64,000 nt of DNA from JBPOFY01 sp051252415 (GCA_051252415.1 JBPOGA010000021.1:1-64000); one strand, 5' to 3'; shown: positions 37,860 through 49,079, counted from the stretch's first letter. The notes: generated from the letters alone by a model not told the origin. A program made the numbers and translations.

Positions 37860-39635
37860 ATGTCTACCCCATCTTCCCCTCCCGTATCGGACGTGCTTAG
37901 GAACGCTGTGATACGTCTCGCCGGTCAATCTCAAGACGGCATCCAATCTGTCGGTGGCTTTTTAGCCCAACTAGCAGGCTCCACAGCCCAGGAGGTCATG
38001 ACTTACATGACGATTCCGTCGACCATTTCAGGTGGTCCGTCGATTTTCCAAGTGCATCTTGGTTCGGGCAAAGTGCTACATGCTGGCGACGAAGCCGACA
38101 CCCTAGTGGCCTTTTACCAGGACTCCTATAACAACCATTTGAATTCTTTGCGCGACGGTGGCATCTGTTTTTACGATAGCGATGTCATCGAAGAGATCAA
38201 AGAAGAGCGCGGTATCGTGCATATCGGCGTGCCGTTTACTTCCGCGACGATCGAAGCCCTCGGTGGTTCGGCAAAAGATCGCGGTAAGAATATTTTTGTG
38301 CTCGGCATGCTCTGTGCGGTTTACCAACTCGATCGCGAAAAGATGACTGATATCATCGCGCGTAAATTTGGTAAGAAATCGGAAGGTGTGCTGCGAAATG
38401 TGATGCTAGCGTTTGATGCTGGTTACGCTTGGCCGGTGCATGATATTAAGCACATGCCGATGGCAATAGGGGAGAACGAAGGCGACAAACGTATCTCCGC
38501 TGATGGCAACACGATGCTTGCACTGGGTCTAATCGCAGGTGGGGTTCGTTATGGTGCCGGTTATCCGATTACGCCTTGGACCACGATCATGGAGCAACTT
38601 CGATCCGAGCTACCAAAATATGGCGGTATGTTTATTCAATGTGAGGACGAGCTGGCAGCAGTCTCGTTGGCGATCGGCGCAGCGTATTCAGGGCATCTTG
38701 CGATTACGGGCTCCTCTGGGCCAGGCCTTGCGTTGAAGCAAGAAGCGCTCGGCTACGCATCGATGGCGGAGCTTCCCTTGATTGTGGTAAACATCCAGCG
38801 TGGTGGTCCTTCTACTGGTCTACCGACATCGGTCGAGCAATCCGACTTGATGCAGGCGATCTACGGCTCGCATGGTGATGCCCCGCGCATAGTGCTCGCT
38901 CCGCGTAATGTTGAAGACTGTTTTTATACCGCGCTCGAAGCCTGTAAGTTGGCCCGTAAGTATTCTACGCCAGTCATCATTCTTTCCGACCAAGCGATCG
39001 CGACTCGCATTGAAGCTTTTTCGGAGCCGGACCTTGAAACAAATTGGATTGAGCCAGAACTGGATCTCGCTGAGCGTGGCGCGGATTTTAAACCATACCC
39101 ATTTGATCAACTGACGCGTCATGCGCCTCCGGGCGCTCGCTCTTCTGAAGGCAAGTATCCAGTGGTCACTGGTCTTGAACATGACGAGTGGGGGCATCCG
39201 TCAGGAAACCCGCTCAATCACGAGAAGATGACTGCCAAGCGTCGCGACAAGCTCTTGCAAGTGGCGGCCTCGCTTCCAGAACCGAACTTCTTCGGCGATG
39301 AAGCCGGTGACATTTTATTTGTTGGTTGGGGTTCCACTTATGGTCCCATCAATGAGGCGACGCAAAAACTACGCGAAGCCGGGCATAAGGTTGGCTCGAT
39401 CCATCTGCGCCACATTCACCCGCTGCGTAGCAATATTGGCGATGTATTTAAAAACTACACGCACATCATCGTGCCTGAGATGAACGACTCTGGCGCCTAT
39501 GGCATGGGCCAGCTCGCCACACTCCTGCGTGCGGTTACCTGTAATCCAAGCATCCGCTCGTTGAATAAAGTGCAGGGTATCTCCTTCCGCGTGAGTGAAA
39601 TCCTCGCTTTTGCCAAAGAAACGCTGGGCGCTTAA
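37860..39635 (+). CDS. korA: 2-oxoacid:ferredoxin oxidoreductase, fused gamma-alpha subunit
   Basis: 591 residues. Together with KorB it oxidises a 2-oxoacid, probably 2-oxoglutarate, to the acyl-CoA while reducing ferredoxin. The N-terminal gamma domain (about 1-190) has GQSQDGIQSVGGFLAQLAG; the alpha domain follows from YGAGYPITPWTTIMEQL with the TPP/CoA core (SGPGLALKQEALGYASMAELPLIVVN, QRGGPSTGLPTSVEQSDL). The C-terminal part (FVGWGSTYGPINEA) is the CoA-side domain. It is followed 31 bases later by korB. Confidence 0.92.
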   Translation: MSTPSSPPVSDVLRNAVIRLAGQSQDGIQSVGGFLAQLAGSTAQEVMTYMTIPSTISGGPSIFQVHLGSGKVLHAGDEADTLVAFYQDSYNNHLNSLRDGGICFYDSDVIEEIKEERGIVHIGVPFTSATIEALGGSAKDRGKNIFVLGMLCAVYQLDREKMTDIIARKFGKKSEGVLRNVMLAFDAGYAWPVHDIKHMPMAIGENEGDKRISADGNTMLALGLIAGGVRYGAGYPITPWTTIMEQLRSELPKYGGMFIQCEDELAAVSLAIGAAYSGHLAITGSSGPGLALKQEALGYASMAELPLIVVNIQRGGPSTGLPTSVEQSDLMQAIYGSHGDAPRIVLAPRNVEDCFYTALEACKLARKYSTPVIILSDQAIATRIEAFSEPDLETNWIEPELDLAERGADFKPYPFDQLTRHAPPGARSSEGKYPVVTGLEHDEWGHPSGNPLNHEKMTAKRRDKLLQVAASLPEPNFFGDEAGDILFVGWGSTYGPINEATQKLREAGHKVGSIHLRHIHPLRSNIGDVFKNYTHIIVPEMNDSGAYGMGQLATLLRAVTCNPSIRSLNKVQGISFRVSEILAFAKETLGA

Positions 39636-39666
39636 AACATCTTTAAACCATTTACCCTTTATCAAT

Positions 39667-40557
39667 ATGTCTTCAACTACCCCCGACGAAAAGCTCACTA
39701 AGAAGCAACTCAAAGCCGACCATCCTACATGGTGTCCCGGTTGCGGTGACTTTGCCGTGCTCGCTTCCTTTTTTAATGTGGTTCAGAAGCTCGGTATCCC
39801 GCACGAGAAAATTGTCTGCGTCGCAGGTATCGGCTGTTCTTCGCGCTTCCCGTATTTCGTTAATACACACGGCATTCACTTTATCCATGGTCGTGCGGTG
39901 CCTCTCGCGACAGGCATTTCGCTCTCTCGCCCGGACTTGCATGTATTTGTGTTTGGCGGCGACGGCGACGGTTACTCTATTGGGGGAAACCATCTCAATC
40001 ACGCGGCACGTAAGAATGTGAACCTTTCTTATGTGATCATGGATAACTTTGTCTATGGTCTGACCAAAAATCAGACTAGTCCGACCACACCGATCGGCCG
40101 CAAGTCGAAGACCGACCCGCGTGGTGCGATTGATCGTCCGATCAATCCGATGGCTCAGCTCGTCGCAAGCGGTGCTACATTTATTGCCCGCACCCATGCT
40201 ACGCAGGTGAAGCACATGAACGAGATGTTTGAGCGCGCGATCCTGCATCCTGGTTTCGCGGTGGTAGAGACACTTTCCGAGTGCACGATGTTTTATCCGG
40301 GGGCGTTTGATTCCGGCAACCCGCGCAGAGGTGGTGCTTTTGACTTGGTGGATGAGTCTGCTCGCGACATGGAATCGACTGCTGAGGCCATGGCATTGGC
40401 CGAGGATACGACGCCCGGGAAATTTGGCGTTTATCTTGAAACCCGTCGTCCAACGAAGAATGAACTAGAAAATGCTTGGCTTGAAGATGAGCAGTCCAAA
40501 GTCGTTGATTTGTCACCTCAAGACATGTTGCGCCAGCGTTTCGCTTCGATGCGTTAG
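39667..40557 (+). CDS. korB: 2-oxoacid:ferredoxin oxidoreductase beta subunit
   Basis: 296 residues from the ATG at 39667. It binds thiamine diphosphate and an iron-sulfur cluster. Motifs include HPTWCPGCGDFAVL with CxxC near residue 20, VAGIGCSSRFPYFV, the TPP motif GGDGDGYSIGGNHL and the following NNxxYGLTKNQTSPTT-type sequence. The short length and CPGCGDF ending fit the Kor/For type without an extra ferredoxin domain. One operon with korA. Confidence 0.93.
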   Translation: MSSTTPDEKLTKKQLKADHPTWCPGCGDFAVLASFFNVVQKLGIPHEKIVCVAGIGCSSRFPYFVNTHGIHFIHGRAVPLATGISLSRPDLHVFVFGGDGDGYSIGGNHLNHAARKNVNLSYVIMDNFVYGLTKNQTSPTTPIGRKSKTDPRGAIDRPINPMAQLVASGATFIARTHATQVKHMNEMFERAILHPGFAVVETLSECTMFYPGAFDSGNPRRGGAFDLVDESARDMESTAEAMALAEDTTPGKFGVYLETRRPTKNELENAWLEDEQSKVVDLSPQDMLRQRFASMR

Positions 40558-40878
40558 TTTATACTGCTGCGCATCACTTTTTGTGAAAATACGCACGATA
40601 AAAAAAGGGAGCAAGATGCTCCCACCACCTTGCGAATGATTGATCTAGAACAGTAGTGGGAGCATCCTGCTCTCGTTCCTTCATCTTTTTCGAAATCACA
40701 AATCATGATGCGCGTTAGTTTATTATGAGCAGAAATTAGGCGATTTCGTTATCTTGGGGGAAGTCTACTCTTGAAAGTTTTTGTTGTAGGCATAGCGTCC
40801 CGCACTTCGTGTTCATGACCGTCGACGGCTTTTGCGTCACAGCGGATTGTGCCATCTTGTAATAAATTTATTAGTATC
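40558..40878. other. Spacer between korB and hom
   Basis: Contains an isolated palindromic repeat at 40607-40675. The remaining 200 bases before hom show no gene and should hold its promoter. Confidence 0.5.
40607..40675. repeat. Palindromic repeat, gggagcaagatgctccc type
   Basis: Arms gggagcaagatgctcccacc and tgggagcatcctgctctc enclose about 30 bases. It may also act as a terminator for korAB. Confidence 0.7.
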
Positions 40879-42210
<1,332 letters not shown>

Positions 42211-42229
42211 CGCTTATTAGACTCTTAAG

Positions 42230-42301
42230 TAATTGGCTTGGCTTTAGCCGCCCAACAGGGTCTTACTAATGGGGTCAGGCGGCTAAAGCCAAGCTGACTA
42301 C
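42230..42301. repeat. REP-like repeat family E, copy 1
   Basis: TTGGCTTTAGCCGCC pairs with GGCGGCTAAAGCCAA; other copies lie at 48518-48586 and 50730-50801. Confidence 0.85.
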
Positions 42302-42381
42302 GCCAGAATGAGCACGTCGCAGCCCTACCTAACCCAGATGAAAGAATTGAACTCAAGTCATCAAGATTGCTGAAAATAGGG

Positions 42382-42409
42382 TTGACGAGTATGTTTTTCG
42401 CCCCATGTT
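42382..42409 (+). promoter_or_regulatory. Possible sigma-70 promoter for rpsU
   Basis: TTGACG (42382-42387) and CATGTT (42404-42409) are 16 bases apart, 36 bases before the rpsU start. The -10 match is weak. Confidence 0.35.
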
Positions 42410-42444
42410 TCTGCCTCTTTTCACTAATCTGAATTTTATTTTTT

Positions 42445-42645
42445 ATGTCAATCGAAGTTAAAGTCCGTAAAGGCGAGCCCATGGAACGTGCGCTCCGCCG
42501 CCTCAAGAAGCGCCTCGACCGTGAAGGTGTCATTCATCAAGTGCGCGCAAACCGCTACTTCGTAAAGCCTGCTCAGGTGAAGCGTAAGAAGAGAAAAGAG
42601 CTTGATTTCAATAACATGCTCCGCGTTCGTTACTCGAATATGTAA
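42445..42645 (+). CDS. rpsU: 30S ribosomal protein S21
   Basis: 66 residues, a small basic protein of the 30S subunit. SIEVKVRKGEPMERALRRLKKR at the N-terminus and the basic Arg/Lys tail are typical, and the length fits the family. It stands alone with a possible promoter just upstream and a strong terminator at 42681. Confidence 0.96.
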   Translation: MSIEVKVRKGEPMERALRRLKKRLDREGVIHQVRANRYFVKPAQVKRKKRKELDFNNMLRVRYSNM

Positions 42646-42680
42646 TTTTTTCGTGAGCCCTTCCGGGGCTTGCTCAATAG

Positions 42681-42718
42681 ATCCCGGCTCCGCTTTATGC
42701 GTGCCGGGATTTTTTTTA
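42681..42718 (+). terminator. Terminator of rpsU
   Basis: ATCCCGGC pairs with GCCGGGAT, followed by eight T residues. A smaller hairpin (gagccc/gggctt) lies just before it. Confidence 0.92.
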
Positions 42719-42722
42719 CCCT

Positions 42723-43676
42723 ATGGCTGATATCTTCGATCGTCTTTCCCTTTCTACTTGTTGGTGCTCCAATCGGCACAAGGATGGCTATGAAATGGTC
42801 GAAGAGATGGTGGGCCTCGGTTTCAAGCGTATCGAGTTGAGCCATGGTATTCGAATGTCGCTGGTGCCTGGTATTTTGCAAGCGGTGGAAGAGAAGCTCG
42901 TGGAGATTTCCACGGTGCATAACTTTTGCCCACTGCCGAGTGGTATCCAATACGCCGCGCCAAATCTGTATCAACCCTCCGCAATTGATTCCCGCGAGCG
43001 CGGTCTCTGGGAGCGCTATACGGCGCAAACCCTGCACTTTGCAATCAAGGTTGGGGCGCCGAAAGTCGTCATGCACTCGGGGAGCACTTGGTATTTTTTC
43101 AAAGGGCCTGAGCGCAAATTAGATAAGTGGCTCGATGAGGTCGAATTAAAGGCCTGCGATATGCTTGAAGACCCAAGGTTTCCAAAGGAGTTTAATAAAG
43201 CCATGCGCCGGATCCGCCGTTCATCGAAGGGTGCGATGAAACGGATTAACGAAAGCTATGGTTTGATTATTCCCGTGGCGAAGGAATTGGGGCTGACGCT
43301 ATGCCTAGAGAATCGCGAGGGGCTCGAAGAGATGCCAATCGATAAGGCCTATCCAGAATTTTTGGAAGGACTACCTGAGCCGGAGCATGTTGCTTATTGG
43401 CACGATACTGGTCACGCGCAGATAAAACACCAATTTGGTTTGCTCGACCATCGCGAGCATTTGGAATCCTTGGCGGATCGCCTCGCTGGTTTTCACTTAC
43501 ACGATGTATCAGAAGGTGGTCGCGACCACCAAGTCCCCGGCACGGGCACGATCGACTTCAAGATGATTTCTGAGTTTGTTCGACCAGAGCATACTTTGGT
43601 CCTCGAGCTGAGTCCCAAGCTGACCGTCGACGAGGTGAAGGCCTCTAGAGATTATATTGGTGATCTGTTAGGGTAG
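42723..43676 (+). CDS. TIM-barrel sugar isomerase/epimerase-like protein
   Basis: 317 residues, cytoplasmic. The pattern fits the xylose isomerase-like/AP endonuclease 2 superfamily: STCWCSNRHKDGYEMVEEM and ELSHG near the start, TVHNFCPLP, VVMHSG, CLENREG, HDTGHAQIKH and the final FHLHDVSEGGRDHQVPGTG, which provides metal-binding His, Asp and Glu residues. The true sugar substrate cannot be told. Starts five bases after the rpsU terminator. Confidence 0.75.
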   Translation: MADIFDRLSLSTCWCSNRHKDGYEMVEEMVGLGFKRIELSHGIRMSLVPGILQAVEEKLVEISTVHNFCPLPSGIQYAAPNLYQPSAIDSRERGLWERYTAQTLHFAIKVGAPKVVMHSGSTWYFFKGPERKLDKWLDEVELKACDMLEDPRFPKEFNKAMRRIRRSSKGAMKRINESYGLIIPVAKELGLTLCLENREGLEEMPIDKAYPEFLEGLPEPEHVAYWHDTGHAQIKHQFGLLDHREHLESLADRLAGFHLHDVSEGGRDHQVPGTGTIDFKMISEFVRPEHTLVLELSPKLTVDEVKASRDYIGDLLG

Positions 43677-44031
43677 GGGCTGTCCTCTAGGCGTGATTTC
43701 AGTGAGAATTGTAGTACGTGCTTCCCGAAGGGAGCGGGTGGCGCTGTATATGGATTCTCTGTTCGTGGTGATTCCGCGCGCTCGATGCTGCGCATAGAAG
43801 CACGCGCTACAATTTAGCTTCATTCATGTGAAGGTTCTATAGTGCGCCACTGTGACTCATTGCTACGTGTGTTGATGTTGCGCGTTACCAGTAGTGTCAT
43901 ATTGTCTCACGTGTGGTGCGGTGGGTTTTTCTTAAGTGGCTGTTTAATAGCTGTTTATGTGTTTATGTTAGGTTGGCATTTCGATTGCACTATAGGTTTT
44001 ACGTTAAAAACATAAACAGAAAGGACATAAC
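43677..44031. other. Spacer upstream of the hsp20 pair, with REP C
   Basis: REP family C copy 1 lies at 43711-43810. The 170 bases before hsp20 are AT-richer and should carry the heat-shock promoter; TTGGCA and TATAGG occur near 43973-43996 but are too close together for a standard promoter. AGAAAGGA lies just before the ATG. Confidence 0.5.
43711..43810. repeat. REP-like repeat family C, copy 1
   Basis: gtagtacgtgcttcccgaag ... gcatagaagcacgcgctac; second copy at 52629-52725, and a diverged piece near 27250-27312. Confidence 0.8.
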
Positions 44032-44463
44032 ATGAAACTAATACGATACGAATATCCACAATCACTCGGCACAGCTGCTTATGAAAACTCTTTTCATCCT
44101 GCAGCACCTGCACTGGGTCGCCTAGGCTCGCTCTTTGACGACTTTTTCGGCGGCTCCGCTGAGTTCAATCAAACCGCTGCGGATCTCTACGAAGATGCGC
44201 ATAACTACTATGCACGACTTGAACTGCCTGGCGTGAAGAAAAAGGAAATCGATTTAGAGCTGGAAAATTCAGTTCTCACGATTTCGGGAGCTTCTTCGGA
44301 AGGTACTGATGAAGCTAAGCGCCGATTCAGCTTCCAACGTTCGATCTCGGTGCCCGATGGCGTGGCACTCGATCGTGTCTCGGCCTCGCATGAAGACGGC
44401 TTGCTTACTGTCACGATGCCTAAAGAAGAGGCCCGTAAGCCACGTCAAATCACCGTCAAGTAA
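44032..44463 (+). CDS. Small heat shock protein, Hsp20 family (first)
   Basis: 143 residues. It acts as an ATP-independent holdase. The alpha-crystallin domain begins near 48 (YEDAHNYYARLELPGVKKKEID) and contains LELENSVLTISG and the ASHEDGLLTVTMPKEE ending. A good ribosome binding site (GAAAGGA) is present eight bases upstream. It is followed after 29 bases by a second hsp20 gene. Confidence 0.93.
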   Translation: MKLIRYEYPQSLGTAAYENSFHPAAPALGRLGSLFDDFFGGSAEFNQTAADLYEDAHNYYARLELPGVKKKEIDLELENSVLTISGASSEGTDEAKRRFSFQRSISVPDGVALDRVSASHEDGLLTVTMPKEEARKPRQITVK

Positions 44464-44492
44464 CCGCATTCAAAAGAAAGGAACACAATATT

Positions 44493-44885
44493 ATGAGCAC
44501 CACAGAAATAGACACTGTCAAAAAGCAAGCACCTCAAGTTGAAGGGCAAACCACCGCACGCAAGTGGCGTCGTCCACACTACGACGTTGCCGAAAGCGAA
44601 GACGCTTTCAACGTGCAGGTCACTTTGCCCGGCGTGAATCGTGCGGGCGTCGATATCTCGGTAGAGCAAGATCTACTCAGTATCGTCGGCACGCGTGCAG
44701 CCCAGACACCCGAAGGCTGGCGCCCGCTTCGTCGCGAGCTCCCCGAGGGGGATTATCGTCTTAACTTGCGCTTAAACGTCGCGATCAATGAGGCGAAAAT
44801 CAAGGCCCGCGTTGAAGATGGCATTTTGGACCTCACGCTACCGAAAGCGGACGAGGTGAAGCCTCGAAAGATAGAAGTCAGTTGA
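44493..44885 (+). CDS. Small heat shock protein, Hsp20 family (second)
   Basis: 130 residues, diverged from its upstream neighbour. The alpha-crystallin domain has YDVAESEDAFNVQVTLPGV, DLLSIVGTR and VEDGILDLTLPKADEVKPRK. It has its own ribosome binding site (AAAGGA) and is probably on the same transcript as the first. A terminator follows at 44913. Confidence 0.93.
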   Translation: MSTTEIDTVKKQAPQVEGQTTARKWRRPHYDVAESEDAFNVQVTLPGVNRAGVDISVEQDLLSIVGTRAAQTPEGWRPLRRELPEGDYRLNLRLNVAINEAKIKARVEDGILDLTLPKADEVKPRKIEVS

Positions 44886-44912
44886 AAAATCATTTGGGTT
44901 AGTTAGTAGGTT

Positions 44913-44942
44913 AAGGCCGGTGCGAAAGCATCGGCCTTTTTA
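44913..44942 (+). terminator. Terminator of the hsp20 pair
   Basis: AAGGCCGGTGC pairs with GCATCGGCCTT around a gaaa loop, followed by a T-run. Confidence 0.93.
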
Positions 44943-45015
44943 TTGGTTTATTGTCGATTTGTGAGCAAGGGGCTCTTTGTGGCCTTTGAAAGTATCGACC
45001 CGATCCGTAAGTCTA

Positions 45016-45076
45016 GCGGACGCGTGAAACGCGTCCCTCCAATCCTCGCTGGAGGGACGTGTTTCACACGTCCGCC
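45016..45076. repeat. REP-like repeat family F, copy 1
   Basis: gcggacgcgtgaaacgcgtc ... ggacgtgtttcacacgtccgc; further copies at 47462-47526 and 47868-47930. Confidence 0.85.
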
Positions 45077-45333
45077 GTTCGTTGAGCACCGAGTGTGGTC
45101 CTAATTAACTAGTGTATGCGGACAACCCCGTCTGCTTAGCTACGATTGATAGGTTTTTCCGAAATCAAGCATCGGACTTTTTATTGTCACAGAACCGCAT
45201 AAAATCTAGCTTTTCGCTTGCTTTGGCCTCCCTGGCTGGTATCCCTCTCCGCTTTCCCATTCAAAAGGATGGAAAAGAGGCGGCACACTCTGTGGCGTTT
45301 CACTTATTAAAAACACATAATACAGGACAAAAA

Positions 45334-45376
45334 AGAAACGAAAGTTTCTCCCCGAGTTTAGGCTCCGGGCTTTGAA
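45334..45376 (+). promoter_or_regulatory. Hairpins in the rpsB leader
   Basis: AGAAAC and GTTTCT pair around a GAAA tetraloop (45334-45349), followed at once by CCCCGAGTTTAGGCTCCGGG. They end a few bases before the rpsB start and could control S2 translation. The idea rests only on position and structure. Confidence 0.35.
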
Positions 45377-45382
45377 AAAAAT

Positions 45383-46255
<873 letters not shown>

Positions 46256-46300
46256 TTCGCCTCTAAATTTATTTCACAAAAATACGCTACAAATAGAAAC

Positions 46301-46894
46301 ATGAGTGTTCAAATTAATGCTAAAATGGTCGGTGATCTGCGCGCAAGCACAGGTGCTGGACTAATGGATTGTAAAAAAGCGCTTGTTGAGTCCGAAGGTG
46401 ATGTCGACAAGGCTGTAGAAATTCTTCGCAAGAAGGGTGTCGCCACTGCTGCTAAAAAAGCTGGCCGTGACGCAACCGATGGTCTCATCGAGACATATAT
46501 CCACCTCGGTGGTAAAGTTGGTGTGATGGTTGAAGTAAGCTGCGAGTCTGACTTCGTTGCGAAGACAGACGACTTTAAGCAACTCGTTCGCGACATCGCG
46601 ATGCACATTGCTGCGACAAACCCAGCATGCGTATCTCGCGAAGATATCGACCCTGCGTTGATCGAAGCAGAGCGTAAGGTTGCTGCTAGCCAAGCTGAAG
46701 GTAAGCCAGAGCACGCGATCGAGAAGATCGTTGAAGGTAAGATCAACAAATACCTCAGCGAGTCTTGCCTCCTTGAGCAAGCATACGTCAAGAACCCTGA
46801 TCAAACTGTTCAGGAACTCATGACAGCTATGATCGCTAAGATGGGTGAGAACATGGTCATCAAGCGTTTCGCACGTTTCCAAGTTGGCGCGTAA
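46301..46894 (+). CDS. tsf: Elongation factor Ts
   Basis: 197 residues, the short form of EF-Ts. It recycles EF-Tu by nucleotide exchange. LRASTGAGLMDCKKALVE and GDVDKAVEILRKKGV form the UBA-like N-terminal domain; VMVEVSCESDFVAKTDDF is the core that contacts EF-Tu. It follows rpsB by 45 bases with a terminator at 46918. Short EF-Ts proteins lacking the second core copy are known in several phyla. Confidence 0.97.
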   Translation: MSVQINAKMVGDLRASTGAGLMDCKKALVESEGDVDKAVEILRKKGVATAAKKAGRDATDGLIETYIHLGGKVGVMVEVSCESDFVAKTDDFKQLVRDIAMHIAATNPACVSREDIDPALIEAERKVAASQAEGKPEHAIEKIVEGKINKYLSESCLLEQAYVKNPDQTVQELMTAMIAKMGENMVIKRFARFQVGA

Positions 46895-46917
46895 GTTCGT
46901 CTGACGAAAACATTTCT

Positions 46918-46955
46918 AAAAGCCCTTCATCGCACCGCGGTGAGGGGCTTTTTTG
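46918..46955 (+). terminator. Terminator of rpsB-tsf
   Basis: AAAGCCCttcatCGCACCGCGGTG...AGGGGCTTTTTT pairs over the outer and inner parts and ends in a T-run. Confidence 0.85.
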
Positions 46956-47093
46956 TGGGCTGGCATCTCTTGTGTAGGGGCTGTGCTTGCGCAGACCGGA
47001 ACCCCTCCGTCTTAGCCATCGTCTTCGCTCTGCGAGCTACGCCGATCAAGAGCTAAGCAACTCCCCTTGGAAGATGAGGAGCTTAAAAAAACT

Positions 47094-47389
47094 CCCCTCC
47101 TTGATGAGCATATCCTTATACATAAGTCTGAGGGGTGTGAAGTTGGCACTAAATAACTCCTTCCCTGCCAAGGGAAGGTGGATCGCGAAGCGAGACGGAA
47201 GGGTTTTCTGTCGAGCTTGATCTGTTTTCCCCATCAATGACTAGCACGACGCCAATAACCACCTCGGCCGGGCAAGCCGACCACTCCTCCTTAAAAAGGA
47301 GGAGAGCTTAAATATGCCTTTAATTGATCATGGTAGCGCAAACAAGAAGAGACAAAGATATGTATAAGGATATGCTTGATGAGGAGGGG
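47094..47389. repeat. 296-bp element with 31-bp inverted ends
   Basis: The left end 47094-47124 (cccctccttgatgagcatat then ccttatacata) matches the complement of the right end 47359-47389 with about five mismatches. The inside holds smaller palindromes (ccttccctgccaagggaagg; ctcctccttaaaaaggagga) and no gene. It resembles a MITE-like non-autonomous element. Confidence 0.6.
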
Positions 47390-47401
47390 TGGATCGCGCG
47401 G

Positions 47402-47882
47402 CGAGACGGGGTGGTGCTATTCGTCTATTGATTCCAGTTGCACTCAAGGTCTCGACAAGCGGCGGACGTGTAGAAGCACGTCCCTCCAGCAAATGTTATT
47501 GGAGGGACGCGTTTCACGCGTCCGCCTAGAGCATTTTGCGTTTAATCTGACTTCTTTCGATGTAGCCGCCTCACTCTGTGAGGCGTTCATTAGCTTTCGA
47601 GAGTCAGAAGTGAACACGGCACAGATCCGTCGTCGCCTACGGCTATGCCGAACGCAGGTGCCGTGGCTACAATGGTCGAGTCTTATTTTATGCAGAATGC
47701 GCTAGTATATGGATGTTGGAAAACAGTTTCATAAATGTAGCAACGGCACTCAGCGCCGTTTTGAATTTTCGGGGGGATAGCTGATCGTTGTGATCGCGTC
47801 GGCAGAGCGAGACGGGGTGGTGCGATCCGTCTATTGATTCCAGTTGCACTCAAGGTCTCGACAAGCGACGGACGTGTGAAAC
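47402..47882. repeat. 75-bp direct repeat pair around REP F copies
   Basis: cgagacggggtggtg ... caaggtctcgacaagcg occurs at 47402-47475 and again at 47808-47882, each running straight into a REP F unit (47462-47526 and 47868-47930). The pair points to duplication of a composite repeat. Confidence 0.75.
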
Positions 47883-47941
47883 ACGTCCCTCCAGCGAATG
47901 CTCTAGGCGGACGCGTTTCACGCGTCCGCCTAGACGCCAAC

Positions 47942-48391
47942 TCAGCGCTCAAAGTTAATCCGTGTCACGTCATCCAGCATGATCAAGGGCACGCCTTCCA
48001 GATTGATTGCTAGATAGTTCGACTCATGTATGCGATTGCGTGTGGTCATGATTTTACGACTCGGGTCAGTGAGTGAGAGCGAATACACCACGGTATTTCC
48101 ATTATAGAACTCAACCGATTTGTAATCTCGGCTATTGCTAAACTTTTGCTCGAACGCTATTTCGAGGTGATATGCTTGATAGCTGATCGTTTCACTGTCG
48201 CCATCCTTGCTTTCTACTGTGTCGATGACTGCACGTCGTGTGATTCCTTGGGAGAGGACCTTCGCAGACGAGTTTTCGAAGGTGATTTTGAAGTCCGTTC
48301 GGCTCAGCGCCAGAGCGTCAAAGACGGGTTCTGCAAAGGTCGTCTGAAAAGTGAGCAGGGATAGGAGTGACAGGGCAATGAGTAGGCGCAT
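47942..48391 (-). CDS. Small exported protein, unknown function
   Basis: 149 residues from the ATG at 48391, where a signal peptide (LLIALSLLSLLTF, cleavage near TFA) starts. The mature part is polar and probably beta-rich (LEIAFEQKFSNSRDYKSVEFYNG; matched in pieces) and should lie in the periplasm. No motif is recognised. The gene ends at the edge of a REP F unit. Confidence 0.6.
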   Translation of the reverse strand: MRLLIALSLLSLLTFQTTFAEPVFDALALSRTDFKITFENSSAKVLSQGITRRAVIDTVESKDGDSETISYQAYHLEIAFEQKFSNSRDYKSVEFYNGNTVVYSLSLTDPSRKIMTTRNRIHESNYLAINLEGVPLIMLDDVTRINFER

Positions 48392-48490
48392 GCCTTCGAC
48401 TCTATGTAAAGACTGCCTAAGGTCAATTTCTAGGATGTTTTCCTGTTTCAAGTCTACAGAGGTAGCACTTGTGTGCTCTTATCGCACAAA

Positions 48491-48516
48491 AAAACGACAT
48501 ATAATGATGTCGTTTC
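48491..48516. terminator. Bidirectional hairpin with A/T tails
   Basis: AAACGACAT and ATGTCGTTT pair around a short loop, with an A-run before and a T-rich end after. It lies between two minus-strand envelope genes, and REP E copy 2 follows. Confidence 0.7.
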
Positions 48517-48517
48517 A

Positions 48518-48586
48518 GTAGTCAGGTTGGCTTTAGCCGCCTGACAGTTTTAGTTAGTGGTGCCGGGCTGAAGCCAACCCAGCTAC
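48518..48586. repeat. REP-like repeat family E, copy 2
   Basis: gtagtcaggttggctttagc ... gctgaagccaacccagctac; partner of 42230 and 50730. Confidence 0.85.
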
Positions 48587-48590
48587 GCTA

Positions 48591-49079
48591 TTAGTTCAAG
48601 CCCCAGAGAAAGCTCTTCTTGCTTGCGAGCACATTACCATTGGGACCTTTGATGGTGAAGCGCCATGCCGCGGGTGTTACCGAATCCTCAGGCCAGTCTG
48701 TGCCAGTGAGGCCTACGAAGACCTCATTCGTGTTTGGACGTTTTGCTGGGATCGTGAATGTATGTTCTTGGATATCGAGGCCCTTCGCGGTGTAGAACTC
48801 GCCAAGGATGGTTGTGCCAGAGGGGAGACGGCGCACTTTCTCATCGAGAACCAAGGTGAAGTAGTAGCCTGTGCGAGCTTCTGGATCCGAGCGAAGGATG
48901 ATCCGTTTGCCAGTGTATTCTTTGCCGGTTATGTATTCGCTGATGCGCTTGAACTCCTGTTCTTCGATTAAACGAGGCTTGATCTCCTCGATCTCGACAG
49001 AGTCGATCGCGACGGGTCTACGAGAAGACGCGCAGGAGATACAGAAGAGGCTAAGTAAGGCGAAGAGGAAAAAACGCAT
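48591..49079 (-). CDS. Putative lipoprotein, unknown function
   Basis: 162 residues from the ATG at 49079. A hydrophobic signal (FFLFALLSLFCISCASS) ends in a likely lipobox with the modified Cys at about residue 16, so it is predicted to be lipid-anchored. The mature domain has strands such as GKRIILRSDPEARTGYYFTLVLDE and TEVFVGLTGTDWPEDS. It may resemble surface or assembly lipoproteins but no family is recognised. Confidence 0.6.
   Translation of the reverse strand: MRFFLFALLSLFCISCASSRRPVAIDSVEIEEIKPRLIEEQEFKRISEYITGKEYTGKRIILRSDPEARTGYYFTLVLDEKVRRLPSGTTILGEFYTAKGLDIQEHTFTIPAKRPNTNEVFVGLTGTDWPEDSVTPAAWRFTIKGPNGNVLASKKSFLWGLN

Larger units (their letters stand above)
44886..45382. other. 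Spacer between hsp20 and rpsB
   Basis: Holds the hsp20 terminator, a REP family F unit (45016-45076) and the rpsB leader (from about 45140). No gene is seen. Confidence 0.6.
46895..47941. other. Gene-poor repeat cluster
   Basis: About 1 kb without a supported gene. It holds the tsf terminator, a 296-base element with inverted ends (47094-47389), REP F copies 2 and 3, and a 75-base direct repeat (47402-47475 and 47808-47882). Confidence 0.7.
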
